Below are positions 9,740 through 21,889 of a stretch of 64,000 nt of DNA, in pieces. The stretch is taken from assembly GCA_944472155.2 (NCBI GenBank), contig OX235273.1:8901204-8965203 (forward strand), read 5' to 3'. Position numbers and translations under genes: made by a program. Numbering within the stretch: position 1 is the stretch's first letter; each line of letters begins with the position of its first letter. This stretch comes from Trichobilharzia szidati. Its lineage: Eukaryota; Platyhelminthes; Trematoda; Strigeidida; Schistosomatidae. Under the pieces are notes generated by a model, which did not search any database, was not told where the DNA came from, and saw nothing but the letters and a program-made list of their open reading frames with translations.

Positions 9740-11650
9740 TAAAACCTAGGTAGTATGGTACTAAGTAATTATATATTAGTTTGTTTATTAGGTATATCAC
9801 ACACAGTAAAAGTAGTATTTACTGGATGACATTTGCAATTAGTGTTCTCTGAGCTGGTTGGTTTAGTTGCAAATCATCCACCTGAGCTACAAATCTTCTC
9901 TATTACTGGATGACATTGTTCCGAACAAAATTTATTGTGGTTCATAATCATATCAATTATAATCACACGACTTCAAAACTTGAGTTTTATAGTTTTCTTT
10001 GTTCTCTCCTATTTGTCGTCGAAGGGGTAGTAGAATTTTCTAGATATCTGGGACAGGTGCTAAATCATTCCCATTACATGCATTTGCAGTTGATTCGATA
10101 AGCAAAGCTTCTGTTAACAATCTCTCCCTCCACCATGTTACATTAGATTTTAAAACTGTCACCTTATCCCATCCAGCCTATTGTATGGTTGTGTGTAATT
10201 GCATGTAGTGCTATCTACGGCTAAACTATTCTCTAGATTTATAATCTTATTCGGGTCAACTAATCTAGATTTCGCTGCTAGGTTTTTATGCTCCGCTAGT
10301 CTGACTGCCCCTATTCTACTACTTGCCCTATGTATTTGACCTGACAATCATTACAGCACGGTATCAGTTAAAATAAGTTGTCTTGTTTTAAACGCTCCAC
10401 AGGATCCTTCAACCGACAAAGCTTGTTTCTAATTGAGTTTGTGGGTTTGAATGCCAGCCAATTTTATTCCTGCCTGCATTGTTAAGAATTCTCCGTAAGT
10501 CGGATTCCGAGGCTCTTTCATTTTATGGAAGTACTACTGATGATATAGATTCCTTATTGTTGTTGTCATTATCCTGCGCACATTATTATTATCACTATCA
10601 CTACTATCATTACTTATTTTATTTTTACACTTCCCTACATACTTTCTGATTAATTTATCAGCGTAATTATTAAGTTTCAAAGCTTCTCTTATATGCCTCA
10701 CTTCCTGTCCTAGATTTTCCTTGGTACTACTTAGCTTTTGTGCTCTATTATTTAAGCATTTCACCAATCCTATTTTCAATGAAATAGGATGGGATGATCG
10801 GAAGTCCAAATATGTATGTCTGGGTTTCCTGTAAACGCTAGTGTCTAACCTCCTATCTTTTTTTCTTTTTTACGCTACAATCTAACATTGCCAGTTCCCT
10901 TTCCTGACTTTCCAATTCATAAGTGAATTGAATTGCCTCCAACTTTGAGTCAATGTGTTCGGAAAATCTATCTATATCTTGTGTTCTAAGTACAGTGAAT
11001 GTGTCATCTACATACCTCCACCATACTTTTGGGGTTGGCTGAACGTTTCAATCGCTATGTTTTCCCACCTATCCATGAATATATCTGCTACAACCGGGGA
11101 TATTGGTGATCCCATGGCAACTCCCTCAGTTTGTTTGTATATTTTCCCTTGGAATTTAAATACTGCGGAAGTCAGGCATGGCTGCACTCCCAGCATTATG
11201 TCCTCAAGTGGCAATTTCGTTTTAATTTCGAGTTCTTGGTCAGAAATGAAGTCGTTTCTGACTGCCTCTATAGCCATATTTATTGGTATACGTGTATATA
11301 AACTGACCATTTTTTCATTATCTAATTTTAAATTATATAATCTGTGTTTTAGCTCATAAGAATTTGTTAGTCTAGATTTCAAGTGGTTTTTAAGGGTATT
11401 TAACACCATGGCTAAATATTTAGATAAGTCGTAAGTAGGTGAATTTCTAAAATCAACTATAGGTCTAATAGGGTATCCTGACTTATGAACTTTAACAACA
11501 CCATCCATCCTACTGGGTTTATTAGTTTTCGACATTACGTTAAACCACTTAGACTCACCTAGAAACGGCTTCATTCGACGTTTAAGATCCGCTGTGGATT
11601 TCTTAACCTTGTATGTGAGTATTTACCTTCTCCATATAGTCTGCTTTGTC
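9740..11650 (-). mobile_element. Penelope-like element with RT and GIY-YIG remnants
   Basis: Minus strand. The frame 11574-11008 is the PLE RT: a GVVKVHKSGYPIRPIVDFRN block, LYTRIPI (motif A region), and VAMGSPISPVVADIFMD (motif B). A one-base shift at about 11010 separates it from the catalytic RYVDDTFTVL box. A further frame (10809-10534) carries the linker LVKCLNNRAQKLSSTKENLG. The GIY-YIG end (10347-10159) reads RTGAVRLAEHKNLA. The terminal repeat is at about 9770-10000. PLEs use this RT and nuclease for target-primed insertion. Frame breaks make it defective. Confidence 0.88.
9834..9902 (-). mobile_element. 69-bp mini-insertion related to PLE family 3 ends, with 15-bp TSD
   Basis: The PLE end above is interrupted by 69 bp flanked by two perfect copies of TTACTGGATGACATT (9819-9833 and 9903-9917). 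The insert carries GTGTTCTCTGAGCTGGTTGG and CCACCTGAGCTACAAATCTT, both found at the ends of the 138-bp insertion at 40263-40400. Uninterrupted PLE relatives continue straight through one copy of the 15-mer, so it is a true duplication. The hammerhead-like middle seen in the larger relative is deleted here. Confidence 0.75.
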
Positions 11651-11779
11651 TCATATTACATAACCTTTTTCTGATTTTGTGATTACATAAAAACGACAAA
11701 AACGAGAAAAGCTTAACCCGACAAAACCAGAGATGGAAGCCTTAAATCACCTGAAGAATAACAAGGACATAGTAATCAC
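11651..11779. other. 5' flank of the PLE copy, unassigned
   Basis: No recognisable coding motif between the PLE and the next RTE fragment. Confidence 0.35.
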
Positions 11780-12160
11780 TATAAGATGTAGTCTCAGATC
11801 TTGATATGTTCGGCATGTCATTCGTCCATATCAAATATAGGATGGTGCTACAGGACTGGTTTGCACCTACTTCTCGCTGAAGCACAAGAATTGAAATAGT
11901 TAGACATGTCGACTGCTTTACTTGAGTTGCACCAGTCTTAAAGGACTCACTGCTGGTGAAATCTCGGTACAGGCTTGTGTGGCGTTTCTAAGCTCACATC
12001 ATCTTTAGCGTAGAAGTGATATCCACCTGTCTATTAAAGGATGTGTGTATAGCGCAGAAGTTCGCTCTATATTCCTTTATAGATGAAACATCGCCACTGT
12101 AAGTGGAAGACATAAAAAGACTACCTGCCTTTGACATGTCTGTGTCCTACTTCCCAAATT
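11780..12160 (+). mobile_element. RTE-clade LINE fragment, highly decayed (subfamily A)
   Basis: Words parallel to the copy at 7941-8600 can be traced on the plus strand: MVLQDW, then VEVIS...LLKDV (the RRDIRLSTKGRV region) and VEDIKRLPAFD. Many stops and indels. Confidence 0.6.
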
Positions 12161-12884
12161 GGGTGGTAAAGCCTGGCGAGCATTACTGATGCGGTATAAA
12201 CACTATCAAAATTTTGCTAGTTTGGTGAGCAAGAGAAACATCGAGACAAACGTCAGGTCACGGGACGTATTTAAGCCAATTCTTGAAACGAAATGAAAAA
12301 TATGGGGGAACCCAAAAAAAGGAATTTCGGAGGAAATGCAGTTTCAAATCCTCCCATTAAAAACCCCAAACTCATAAATTTTCCTACAAAATTCTTCCCC
12401 AAAGTTACCGTTTTGGTATATTCTGCAGTTTTTCAACATACTCGGCCGCACAAACACCCATATTAGTTTATAGTGGGTGCTTCAAACACTTCAATGACTA
12501 TCAAAGAATGACGAATGAGACTAACAGTTCAAAAGCAAACACAAACATAGCGAAAATGTGCACTCACAACAAAATTACCTCCGAACTTAAAAACGCGGCC
12601 TAACCTTGACCTTGGCGACAAACTTAAGGCAACATAAACGATAACAAAGCAAGTACTCAAAACTTAATAAGTTTTTTATCAGCTGAGATACTTCAAAATG
12701 AATTCTCTTTATATGATTATGGAAAGGAATGAAGGAAAAAAACTGCAAGCAGCACCGCTGATACAACATAGCCGGAGGTAATGTGACAGGATTTATGTTT
12801 CATTGTCTCTAAGCAGAGACCCGCCCTGGTTTACCCCTCCAACAGTCCAAAAAATGATAAAGAATGCCTGTAGAAATAGCTGAG
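12161..12884. other. unassigned intergenic sequence
   Basis: No recognisable gene. A frame at 12587-12769 has no motif. The end (about 12780-12840) is GC-richer but unrecognised. Confidence 0.4.
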
Positions 12885-13262
12885 AGGCAGAGAAAGTTGA
12901 ACCAGTATCAGTATATACATTTATCATTTTACACATTTTATATCAATGAGTTATCTCTGCTCACCTATTCCCTTATGGTCCAATATTCAGATGACTTAAA
13001 AATTTGGAGAGAGCTGAAAGGCGACAGTGATACGCTCACATTGCAAGAAGACCTGAAGAAGTTGTCAGAGGGGTCCAGATAATGGATGCTCCTTATCAAT
13101 GTAGCAGAATGTGCAATCACGCGCATCGGACTAGCAAACATCAGCTCATACAAACTAGAGGGAATAAAACTGCCATCAGTTCAAAATCATTTGTTTTTGG
13201 AATCATAGTTGGTCATGATTTGAAAACTACAGCACACTGCCGCGCAGTGGCTACAAGTAGCT
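12885..13262 (+). mobile_element. CR1-like LINE RT, 5' part of split copy
   Basis: The plus frames encode the palm and thumb of a CR1-like RT: INELSLLTYSLMVQYSDDLK (catalytic box changed from FADD/YADD to YSDD), LQEDLKKLSE, then in a second frame AECAITRIGLANISSYKLEG. The frame changes once near 13080. Interrupted at 13262 by a solo LTR; the remainder lies at 13557-14150. Confidence 0.78.
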
Positions 13263-13556
13263 GTAACAACAGAAGACCATGACCAGGCAACAGATTGTTT
13301 ATTAAGGAAATCAACACACATATTTATATATTTTCATGTGCATTATTAGATTATTGTTAGCAGAAAAACACAGTCTTTTGAGTGATTGTTTCTCAATGAA
13401 AATTAATCTTTCATCTCTTTGTGGCTGTTTGTTGAATGTCAGATCATCTGTATGCTTACTGTATCCGCCTACACAAAGACTTTGTTCTTATTTTCTCACG
13501 ACATAAACATTGACGTAAATTAATGCCTACGAATTTGGCTAGCAGCCAGCTCTCAC
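13263..13556 (-). mobile_element. solo LTR of a Gypsy-type element (copy 1, minus orientation)
   Basis: The plus strand starts TGTAACAACAGAAGACC and ends TCACCCCACA, the reverse complement of the TGTGGTGAGAGCT...GTTACA limits of the LTRs at 56504-56799 and 57192-57541. Shared internal words include ACGTAAATT and the AATAAACAATCTGTTGCCTGG-like 3' segment. No internal domain follows, so it is a solo LTR. It interrupts a CR1 coding sequence. Confidence 0.72.
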
Positions 13557-14150
13557 CCCACAGTTTCAGATCTTTATGGGCAGTTCGTTGTGCCTTTAGT
13601 AGAATCAACACATATATGTTCACCTCCTTATATACATCTCGGGTGAGGTCAAGACTGGAAGAACTATATCCAGAAGCCAGTCCTTGTATTAATAGGCACT
13701 TACACATTCTAGAAATGTTTCAAAGGGGGGTAACACGTATGATTCTTGGCATGACTAACTTATCATACGAGGAAAGACTAGATAGTTTAAATCTCTTCTC
13801 CCTCTCATACAGTAGACAGAGAGGAGATTTAATTACAATGTTCAAAATTTTAAATAATGATTACGGACCTGACCTATTCTCTTTTTCCTCCCACCAAGCT
13901 GGAACACCTTAGAGGACACAGCAGGAGAGTTCAAAAGCCAAGAAGAAATCATATTGCTGCTGAGTACTGGTTTTCACATCGAGTCATAAACTCTTGGAAC
14001 CGACTCCCAGGAGAAGAACTGTTGTCTGCAACCTCAACTGATTCATTCGAGAAGGATTTGGACAAGCACAGAAATTTACTAGAAAGGGATTAACATAGGC
14101 ACCAAGCCTTCTATCCTCAACCAATAAATCAAAATCTAAAAATCTAAAAT
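13557..14150 (+). mobile_element. CR1-like LINE, C-terminal part of split copy
   Basis: Continues the LINE above: FRSLWAVRCAFSRINTYMFT, then EMFQRGVTRMILGM, YEERLDSLNLFSLSYSRQRG (13523-13912 frame), and after a frameshift NHIAAEYWFSHRVINSWNRL (13857-14093), ending KDLDKHRNLLERD and a stop. The FSHRVINSWNxLP signature is typical of CR1/Jockey-like RT ends. A short A-rich tail with AATCTAAAA repeats follows to about 14150. Confidence 0.82.
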
Positions 14151-16779
14151 CTAGACAGTTAAATTATGACTAATATTCCAAAGAACTGATTGCTTCACAA
14201 TTTCGCTTTAAAAGTCTTTAAGTCCACGTACTCGTGTTCCAGGGTAGTGGGAGTTTTCCTGCGTAAGAGGGGATGACATATCATTATTAGAAACAAACTG
14301 AAGTGGACACGCAATAGTTTTTAACTGTAATGACGATTTCGATGAAGTGTAAATCTTTAAAGTTAATCAAACTAAGCAGAATAATCAAGACATAAAACTT
14401 CTCGCCTGGATTCAGTACTAGTCACAGTGTTGTAAATATCCGAGACATACATCTTCAACTCTCTATTGATCCCTATTCATCAAGAAGGATGTGCAAGGGT
14501 TAATTAGTAGAGAAAGAGACCCAGAATGATCCAAGTGAAACTGTCATGAGCTTACTGCGTCTACCCCCCCCCCAACATTCACTCAGAATTCAGTCTTAAA
14601 TAATATAAAGAAATGCAGAAAGTTGTAGTAAAACCTAAACGGCACCAAAATAAGTCCGGGCTTAAAATAAATACAGCAAGCCAAGTGAACCTAACACAAA
14701 CTAAATAAACATCTGGTCTACCTGGAAACGTTTAGTGTGTTTCAAAAGTGTATTCTGAAGTATACACATCCAATTAACAAGCCATCTCACTATAACTCCA
14801 GAACGAGACTGGATGCCGTTCACAGCAAGTTATATATGAGAATTTTTCTCAAGCTTTATCTGACTTGTACGTCTCTCTGCACTGTTGCTGGCTTTTGAAA
14901 CTAATTCGCTAGAGCGATTAGCCAAGGTGTTCCAGTGTGGGTACAAGGTCAAAGATAAGGTCAGGGCTGATGTTCCATGATAGGAAGGTCCATCTTTCAC
15001 CTTGCGGAGGCAGAAAACTGAGACCGAAATGCATCTTTATGCCTCGGTGGTGTTGCAAGTCCTCTACAACACGGTATTATATAGCCACTCAAATGTTGTA
15101 AGCGATTAAGGAACTGAGAAGGATGGAAGGAGCAACCAAGTAGGAACTTTATCTCCTTCATGATTTCTAAGGCTTTCTTTGTCTGTTTAGCAGTGAATTC
15201 GCACCCGTTCGTTTGACTAGGTATGTCCCTCTTCACTCGCCTTTTGCCGTGCATTTGGGAATAAAAGTTCATAAACACTATTGATCTCCCATAATATTGC
15301 AGGTTGTCGGTCGGTAATTTGAGTAATCGTTTTGAAAGAAAAGTCGGCTTCTAGCGTCTAACGCGGAGGAGAGCAATAACCTGAGTCATGCAAATGTACT
15401 AATTGAATATAGTGACAAATGGAGAGTTTCATCGGAAGCTGACAGCCGTTTCAGACACTGACTCCTCCCTCATTCGCCTACTCACATTCCACAACTAAGT
15501 ATGGAGGCGAAACTCACTGTCAACTGTTGGAATACCAACATGAAGCGCCTGATACAGAATGAATGAATTGAGATATCTACAATCCTAGCATGGCTGATAA
15601 AATAATATTAACGGGAACGTGGCTAGGCAGTACATAGAGCTTAAAGAAAGGATTAGAGTTGCTATACGCATCAGCAGCCAGGATACATACGGGCAACGTA
15701 TTCACCATTTAACTCCCAGACTAGGCATTGTGCCATTTCGCAGTTGGTCACGCCTAGTATTTAATGGTTGGCATATACTTACCACATGCACGTCGAGCAG
15801 AACACAACCAGCAGCTGGTCGGCACCACTACAGAGATGTTGGACTTTGTCTATAACAGTATCATTGCAGCTAGAGACCTAAACGCTGCATAGTTACCCTG
15901 AGGTCAGGGTTTGCCTAAAGAATATTTGATAGCTATCTGAGAAATGCCACCAGAAGAGTCAGGTCTACTGAGAGCGTAGGCGTTAACACTGCCACAGGAG
16001 GAAGTAAAAAGCTGTCAAAATTGTATTGTTTACCTTAGCTACTGGCCATAAATCAGCCGAAAACATTCATACTCTGCCTCCTGTATTTAGCAGAGCCATG
16101 CTATCATGGCATTTGATCCCATTCTTTTTGAGACCTTAGAGAACGGTGATAGACAACCTTTTGTTTTAGAGTGGCTTTATTGCAAATCCCCTCTTACTGT
16201 AGCCCCGTGATCTGTTGCAACGGGGGTTTAATGACAGGTTATATTTTTACATGCTTTGTAAATGAAAATTTATATCGAAAAATTGTCTGATGTACATAAA
16301 GTCAGTGGCATTATGCTCTGGAACCGAGCTACATTAAGATTAACTAAACAAACATCGATATTACTTAACATATCCGAGTCGCCTGGGGACCACTTTGCAC
16401 TCGCTGCTTGTGATGCTAACACATACGGTCTACGTGTATGCAGCTAAATCTCATGAGCTTAACAAATTCCAAGATCTTTTCTCTAAATAACCCTAACTTT
16501 TACTCTATGTAATTTCACCGTTCACCGTGACAAATCCCTAAGCAACTTCGCCCTTTTTATTTGCGTTTTGATATCAATTCTTACCGGCCATGTAGAGTAC
16601 TGAATGACTGGGTAATTGGGCATACTGCCTTTTTTAAGGCTGTTATAGTGTGGTTAAACTAAAACAAAACCGGTACTTTTCAAAGGAATGGAAATCTAAC
16701 AAGCAGAGGACATGCATCTTAAAAAGTTTAAGCGGTTAATACCTTAGTAGTGGGCAATACAGACAATTGGGGATCAAGC
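14151..16779. other. 2.6 kb with no recognised gene
   Basis: The reading frames here (14997-15278 minus, 15619-15855 plus, 16262-16447 plus) show no domain I recognise. A run of C at about 14562-14571 and no clear repeat family were noted. It may hold decayed LTR-element sequence. Confidence 0.4.
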
Positions 16780-17526
16780 ACACTGTGGCAGACGCGAATG
16801 GGGAGCAGAACACAAATGACAGGCAAAACACAATCAGTAATGGTAATGAGAGCGGTACAAGAGGTGCATTAACGAGCTAGACTATTCCAGATCACCAGAC
16901 ACCTTTTTGAACTGGCGTCTTTTTCAAGACTCAGGCCAAGATAGGAAAGTTCATATCAAAATGAAGAAAGGCTACAATTATGCAATACTTTGCACAGTGC
17001 TACAAAGAATGCAGAACAAGGGGAGAGGGAAGATTCTCGGAGACGAGGACGAACACTGGTGGGCAGCATCCCAAATGCAAACACTAGAATTCTTAGGGGT
17101 GATCTGAATACCAGTTAAATGGGAGCAGACAATACAGGAAGATAACTCATCAGGGTTTGAGAGGCTCTCAACTGGTGAAATGAATGAGAACGGAGAATTA
17201 TTCGCAGACTTCTGCGCTTTCAATGATTTAATGACCGGAGCAACTTGTACAGTCATAAGGATATACGCACCAACATGGATTTCGCCTGACGGACTTGCCA
17301 CAAACCAGACGGACTTCAACTCAATACTGCTCAAGGAAGTAGAGGTGCAGCCAGCCTGCTGTACGCAAAGTCGAGAAGGGGAGCAGATGCTGGCTCAGAC
17401 CATCATCTGGTTCAAGGAACCTTCAATGTGAAGCTGAAATCCTCCAGGACAACTGGAGACAGACCACCACAATTCAGGTTCAACATTCAGAAACTGAAGG
17501 ACAGAACTATAAGAACACTATCGTGC

Positions 17527-17595
17527 CTGTAAAAATGGCATGCATTTTCATGTAAATTTGTAAATTTATATGAAATATATTATTATTATTAAATC
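17527..17595 (+). repeat. short dispersed repeat, copy 1
   Basis: It begins TGTAAAAATGGCATGCA and ends in an ATGAAATATAT/TTATTATTA tract; 18659-18722 is the second copy. Both interrupt the same decayed RTE. Confidence 0.6.
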
Positions 17596-18658
17596 ATATC
17601 AAAGCAAATTCGAAGACACTACATAATATCTCTGAGGAAACGTGTGTGAAAGAACGTTAGAACCAACTCTTTAAAGGTGATGTTTAAGCAGACGCGTACA
17701 ACTGTTCTAGGGATAAAGAAGAGACAAAAAAGGAATGGATCTAAACGAACATCTACCTGGAAGCTAATAGAAGAAAGGAGAGAAGGATGGGGGAAGAGAA
17801 GATGGCTCAGTGCAAAAATGGGCAATGGAAGGGGAGGCTGAGTTCAAAGTACGCTGCACTGAACAAGGAAGTGAAAAAGAGTACTACAAAAGACAAACGA
17901 CAATTCTACGACGCACTGACCAGCGACTGAGGTAGTACCGGCAGGCAGGTGGCAGGTAAAAGAGACTTCGGAACATAATATCAGATAGCCAGGTCTCTAT
18001 CCGGAAGAAACCAATCCAGATAATGAGACCAATAAAAGATGCTCAATGGAACCTGATTACCAAGGAGGAGAAAGAAAGAGAACCATGGGCCGATCACTTC
18101 AAAGTATTTTTGAATCCACCATCTCCTGCAACTCACCCAGGAAAGACCGCTACTGCCAACAGTGCGCACAGAACTGCCTACCAGTGGATGACAATCCTCC
18201 AACGAAAGTAGAAATCCTGGATGATATCAGCCTAGTGAGCCTCAACAAGGCATCAGGACCTAATGGAATTCCCCGGAGAAAATAAGGGTTGCACTGGATG
18301 CAGAACTTTGCCAGCCCGGAACAAGCTGGATTCAGGAAGTGCAATTCACATGATGGTGAAATTGCTACTCTACGCATCGTCATGGAACAAAGCATGGAAT
18401 GACAGTCAAACCTCTACCTTAACTTCATAGACTTCGAAAAGGCCTTCAACAGACGTCGTTGGCCGAGAAGTAGTTTCGAAACTGCCTCAACAATGCGGTA
18501 TGCAGTGCTCAAGTCTTTAACAACCTCAGTCAACAGATGACTATACGACAATGGCACGTGTCCACAACGGAAAACTCCGCGAAGGCCTTGAAATGGGCAC
18601 GGGATTTAGTGCTTGCTGCTGTCACGGATGATGCCCTTAATTGTAATTTATAACACAA

Positions 18659-18722
18659 CTGTAAAAATGGCATGCACTCTTGTAAACTTACTAGTTTACA
18701 TGAAATATAAATTATTAATTTT
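18659..18722 (+). repeat. short dispersed repeat, copy 2
   Basis: Shares TGTAAAAATGGCATGCA, TGTAAA and ATGAAATATA with copy 1 at 17527-17595. The middle contains a small inverted repeat, TGTAAACT...AGTTTACA. Confidence 0.6.
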
Positions 18723-19359
18723 TAGGAAGCACCGTTTCAACTACAGGCGGAATGGATGCAGATGTCAACACCAGCCGAAATCGGAAATGCAAGTTATGCC
18801 TTAGTCAACCTGAAACCATTTTGGAAATCTTCTGTACACAGTGAGCGTTAAGGACAAGATTCGGATTTTTGGCACAAGTATTTAGCCAGTCAGCCCCTTC
18901 TCCTGCAAGGGCCAGAAACTTGGCCAGAGTGTCACGAAAAGTACTTTCGAGAATTTACAGATATTTTTCAATGGCTACCTTTGCTGGCTCCATACTGAAG
19001 ATCAAATGACCAGAAAGAATTACCAACAAGAAACTGTGGGAGCAAACCGACCAAGAGCTGACTGCTCAACAAACTTGTAGGAGAAAATTGAGATGGATCG
19101 GGCATGCCTTGTGGAGGCCATCGAATGGCATCCCCAGCCAGGCACAAACTCGAGTGGAATCCCAATGGGAAGTGACGACTGTGTCGTCAGTGCGAGAATG
19201 ACACGGAGTAGATCGTGTGTTGGGATTGGGAGATGAGAGATAATGGTCAATCGCGGACCCAGATGAGAACATCAGAAAATCGAACGAAGTGTAGATGTCT
19301 TGTTGAAGTTCTATGTTTCGCTCAGATCACGACAGAATAATGTTGATTATGAATGCACT

Positions 19360-20335
19360 TAGAGTTCAACTGGTACGTTTTACTGGTCCATTGCTTTCGG
19401 GATGACACGCTGCTGTCATCGACTTTAGAATTCCGAATAAGTGGCACATCTCTTCATCCAAGACAACTTTGAAATTTATTCCTTGGTCAGAATGGACTTG
19501 TTCTGCCGCACTCCAAAGGGCAGTCTAGCAGTCGGACATAGCTCTAGGCACGGTGGAAGCGTTACTTAATCCAATAGCTGCAGCCCCACATCACCTCATA
19601 AAATGGTCCACTATTACTAAGACGTATTTGTTCCCAGGCCCAGTCTCTCTCGGAGACCTTATAATGTCTATGCCGACCACTTCATTCTGGAATCCAGCCT
19701 TCCTATTAATAAGTGGTACCCTGCCTTTCTTCTGCGGATTCTTTATTTTACCAAACACAAACGGATAAAGCCTTGAACACTGCGCAGTTGTCGAGACCGC
19801 CACTTTGGGTGGCTACTTGCAGCATTTTATAAATATCTCAGTGCTCCAAGTAGCAACTCACCTCTTTTAAAATCTCTGTGGAGAACAGCTGAGGGACCAC
19901 AACCGTCTCCAAGTAATTTGGACCAGGTCCAACACACAAAGTGGAGCTAATAATCAACAGGTCCTACAAGGCCCACAAACATAACGTCTCCCAACTCTTT
20001 CCTTTCACATTTGCCACGACTGACAATTTAGTATAATTCGACGGAGCTTGCTATAGGGACACAGTCACAGGGTCTGTAGCTCGGATACGTGCTGGTCGTC
20101 TTCAACTCAACCCATCCAGCGAAATAGTTCGGATATCAATATTCCCACCGGACGAAGAGTTTCATTTTAGTCTGTAGGACCATCCAGATGACGCATAAGC
20201 ATTTACTTTTCGCTCGCCAGGATGGTATACGCATTCAAAGTCATATTCCTGAATATATTGGCAGCCTGTATACGGCCGCAGGTCATTTAATCAGCTGATG
20301 TCTACAGGCTACATATATTGAAAAAACCTCAAAAT
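19360..20335 (-). pseudogene. Gypsy-type LTR retrotransposon pol remnant (RNase H end and integrase)
   Basis: Minus strand. From about 20260 a segment reads YDFECVYHPGERKVNAYASS, matching the HRPGxxNxNADALSR end of Gypsy RNase H. Further down, 19803-19591 encodes the start of the integrase core: FQNEVVGIDIIRSPRETGPG, then KYVLVIVDHFMRW, carrying the first catalytic Asp. After frameshifts, VHSDQGINFK (second Asp) and CHPESNGPVKRT (the PHPQSNGxxER block with the catalytic Glu position) lie at about 19460-19370. Several stops. No LTR was placed next to it. Confidence 0.8.
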
Positions 20336-21046
20336 TAGGTAATTATTCGTTGCTTTACACACTTTTACACTTGTATACCTGCTAAAAGTTGATGGAATAA
20401 GGCGATTTAGCATAAAAGGCAAATAATGGTGTCCCTATCCTGCCGTAATTTACAGCCAGTTTACAAATAGTTGAAATACATAGTGTTTCGTTGGGAAAAC
20501 GCCAAATTACTTAAAGATATTCATTATCATGACTTGTCATGTGTTTTTGCAGTTCAGAGGATTAGACATAGATATGATGAAGTAGGCTAGTTCGTTTTGT
20601 TAGTCACTTTCACTTACTTTGTTGTGTGCCTTAGGTGGTGGTGTCAAAGGTCCTCCACATGTACCTATTTAATGGAAATCTACAGAAATACTCGGGAATT
20701 ATTTTCAGATGTTATTTATTTCTTATACTGCATAGATTTGGTCTTTGCAGGTAAATGTAATATCCATTTTGCCTTCTTGAAAAATTTTGAATGACGGAAG
20801 TGCACACAATTTAACGTACTATCTAGTATTTTCTATCGCTTAAATTTTATATTTATAATGGTAACAATGTTTGTATCTTTCGATTGCTTCATTTCTTTTT
20901 CAGGTGATAGCTACTCTCGGGGATTTCATGGGGTTGAGTGCTAAAGATTTCCACAGTGTCACTGATTTCGTATTACATGTTAAATCATTAATAAATTTAT
21001 TCCTCGTTATTCGTTTGTATATTCTACTTGATAAGACCGAATATAA
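20336..21046. other. unassigned sequence
   Basis: A polypyrimidine stretch and AG at about 20895-20904 precede an open frame reading VIATLGDFMGLSAKDFHS to 21137. I do not recognise the peptide, and its end lies in a repeat (21047-21350), so a host exon is not supported. Confidence 0.35.
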
Positions 21047-21350
21047 TAATGCGAAGACAAGACAATACTTCTGTATTTCCTGTTGTGTTGCACTCACTGA
21101 CAATCTAGCAGATTTTTCCAACTTTGCACAGAAATGACTGGATATAAGTGAAAAGGCTGTTTTATACTACTGTGATTAACATTTATCAATTGTATGTATA
21201 ATCTCCAGCGAACATGTAAAGCATATCTTGCTACTGCCTGTAAATTTTGATTGAATTACATGGTTCTATTTCTGTAACAATTTGATGATGCCTGTAAACT
21301 GGTGTCACTCATGTACTGTACTATGAGAATAAATTTATTTATTTATTTAA
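21047..21350 (+). repeat. LINE 3' end-like repeat, copy 1
   Basis: About 300 bp nearly identical to 23781-24072, running from GCGAAGACAAGACAATACTT to GAGAATAAATTTATTTATTT. The (TTTA)n end suggests the 3' end of a CR1-like LINE that reaches a short tandem tail. Confidence 0.7.
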
Positions 21351-21889
21351 ATTCCTGTAATCGACACACAAACGAAGTCACGTGTTTTTATTTCTAAGTA
21401 ACACTAAGGAGCCCACAGTGAATTTGATGGTGTAATTATCTTTTTCCCTAACATTTCCCCGATCCTGCTTTCAAGCGGCTGGCGAGGACTTACAAAGTTG
21501 CTGACCTTATCAAGGCATAACTTTAAGTATCAGTATGGTGCTTTGTGGCTGTTGTCGTCCCTAGGTCACCCATTGACTGCAAGGTTACCTCAGAAAAATC
21601 TGATACATGGGCTCTTTTTGATTCTGGGAAACCTGTGCTAACATTTATTTCACTGAAGTCCTGTCAAGCGCACCAATACTCAACTGCAGATATTCAGTAT
21701 TATTGTCTGACCCGAACCGTAATTTAGAACCTAATTGAGCGAGCGTTTGAGATTCGACACAGGCCTTACAGCTACGTAGAACCCTTAGCCCATAACTCAT
21801 AACCCACAATTAAGTCTAATGAAAGTTCATTAACTACTAGACAAGGACGCCATATGTGATCATTTCTACATTATCACAGAATTTGCAGC
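21351..21889. other. unassigned sequence
   Basis: No domain recognised in the frame at 21545-21727. No repeat match noted. Confidence 0.35.

Larger units (their letters stand above)
16780..19310 (+). mobile_element. RTE-clade LINE, long decayed copy with AP-endonuclease and RT remains (subfamily B)
   Basis: In order on the plus strand: end of an AP-like endonuclease (17180-17431: NENGELFADFCAFNDLMTGA, then WISPDGLATNQTD, the SPDG...NQID motif of RTE nucleases); the linker between nuclease and RT (EEKEREPWADHFKVFLNPPS, 18023-18211; SLNKASGPNGIP, 18220-18280); RT pieces around DFEKAF (about 18430) and the QLYDN-like segment; and the RT tail at 18720-19310. The core palm between motifs A and D is largely deleted. 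Two copies of a short tail-like repeat lie inside (17527-17595, 18659-18722). Many stops. Confidence 0.75.

Noticed and set aside
15619..15855. 78-codon frame as a small gene
   Set aside because: No start context, domain, splice signals or repeat relation could be supported; left as unassigned sequence.
20871..21137. Host exon after a polypyrimidine-AG
   Set aside because: The peptide matches nothing I recognise, and its C-terminal third lies in a dispersed repeat also found at 23781.
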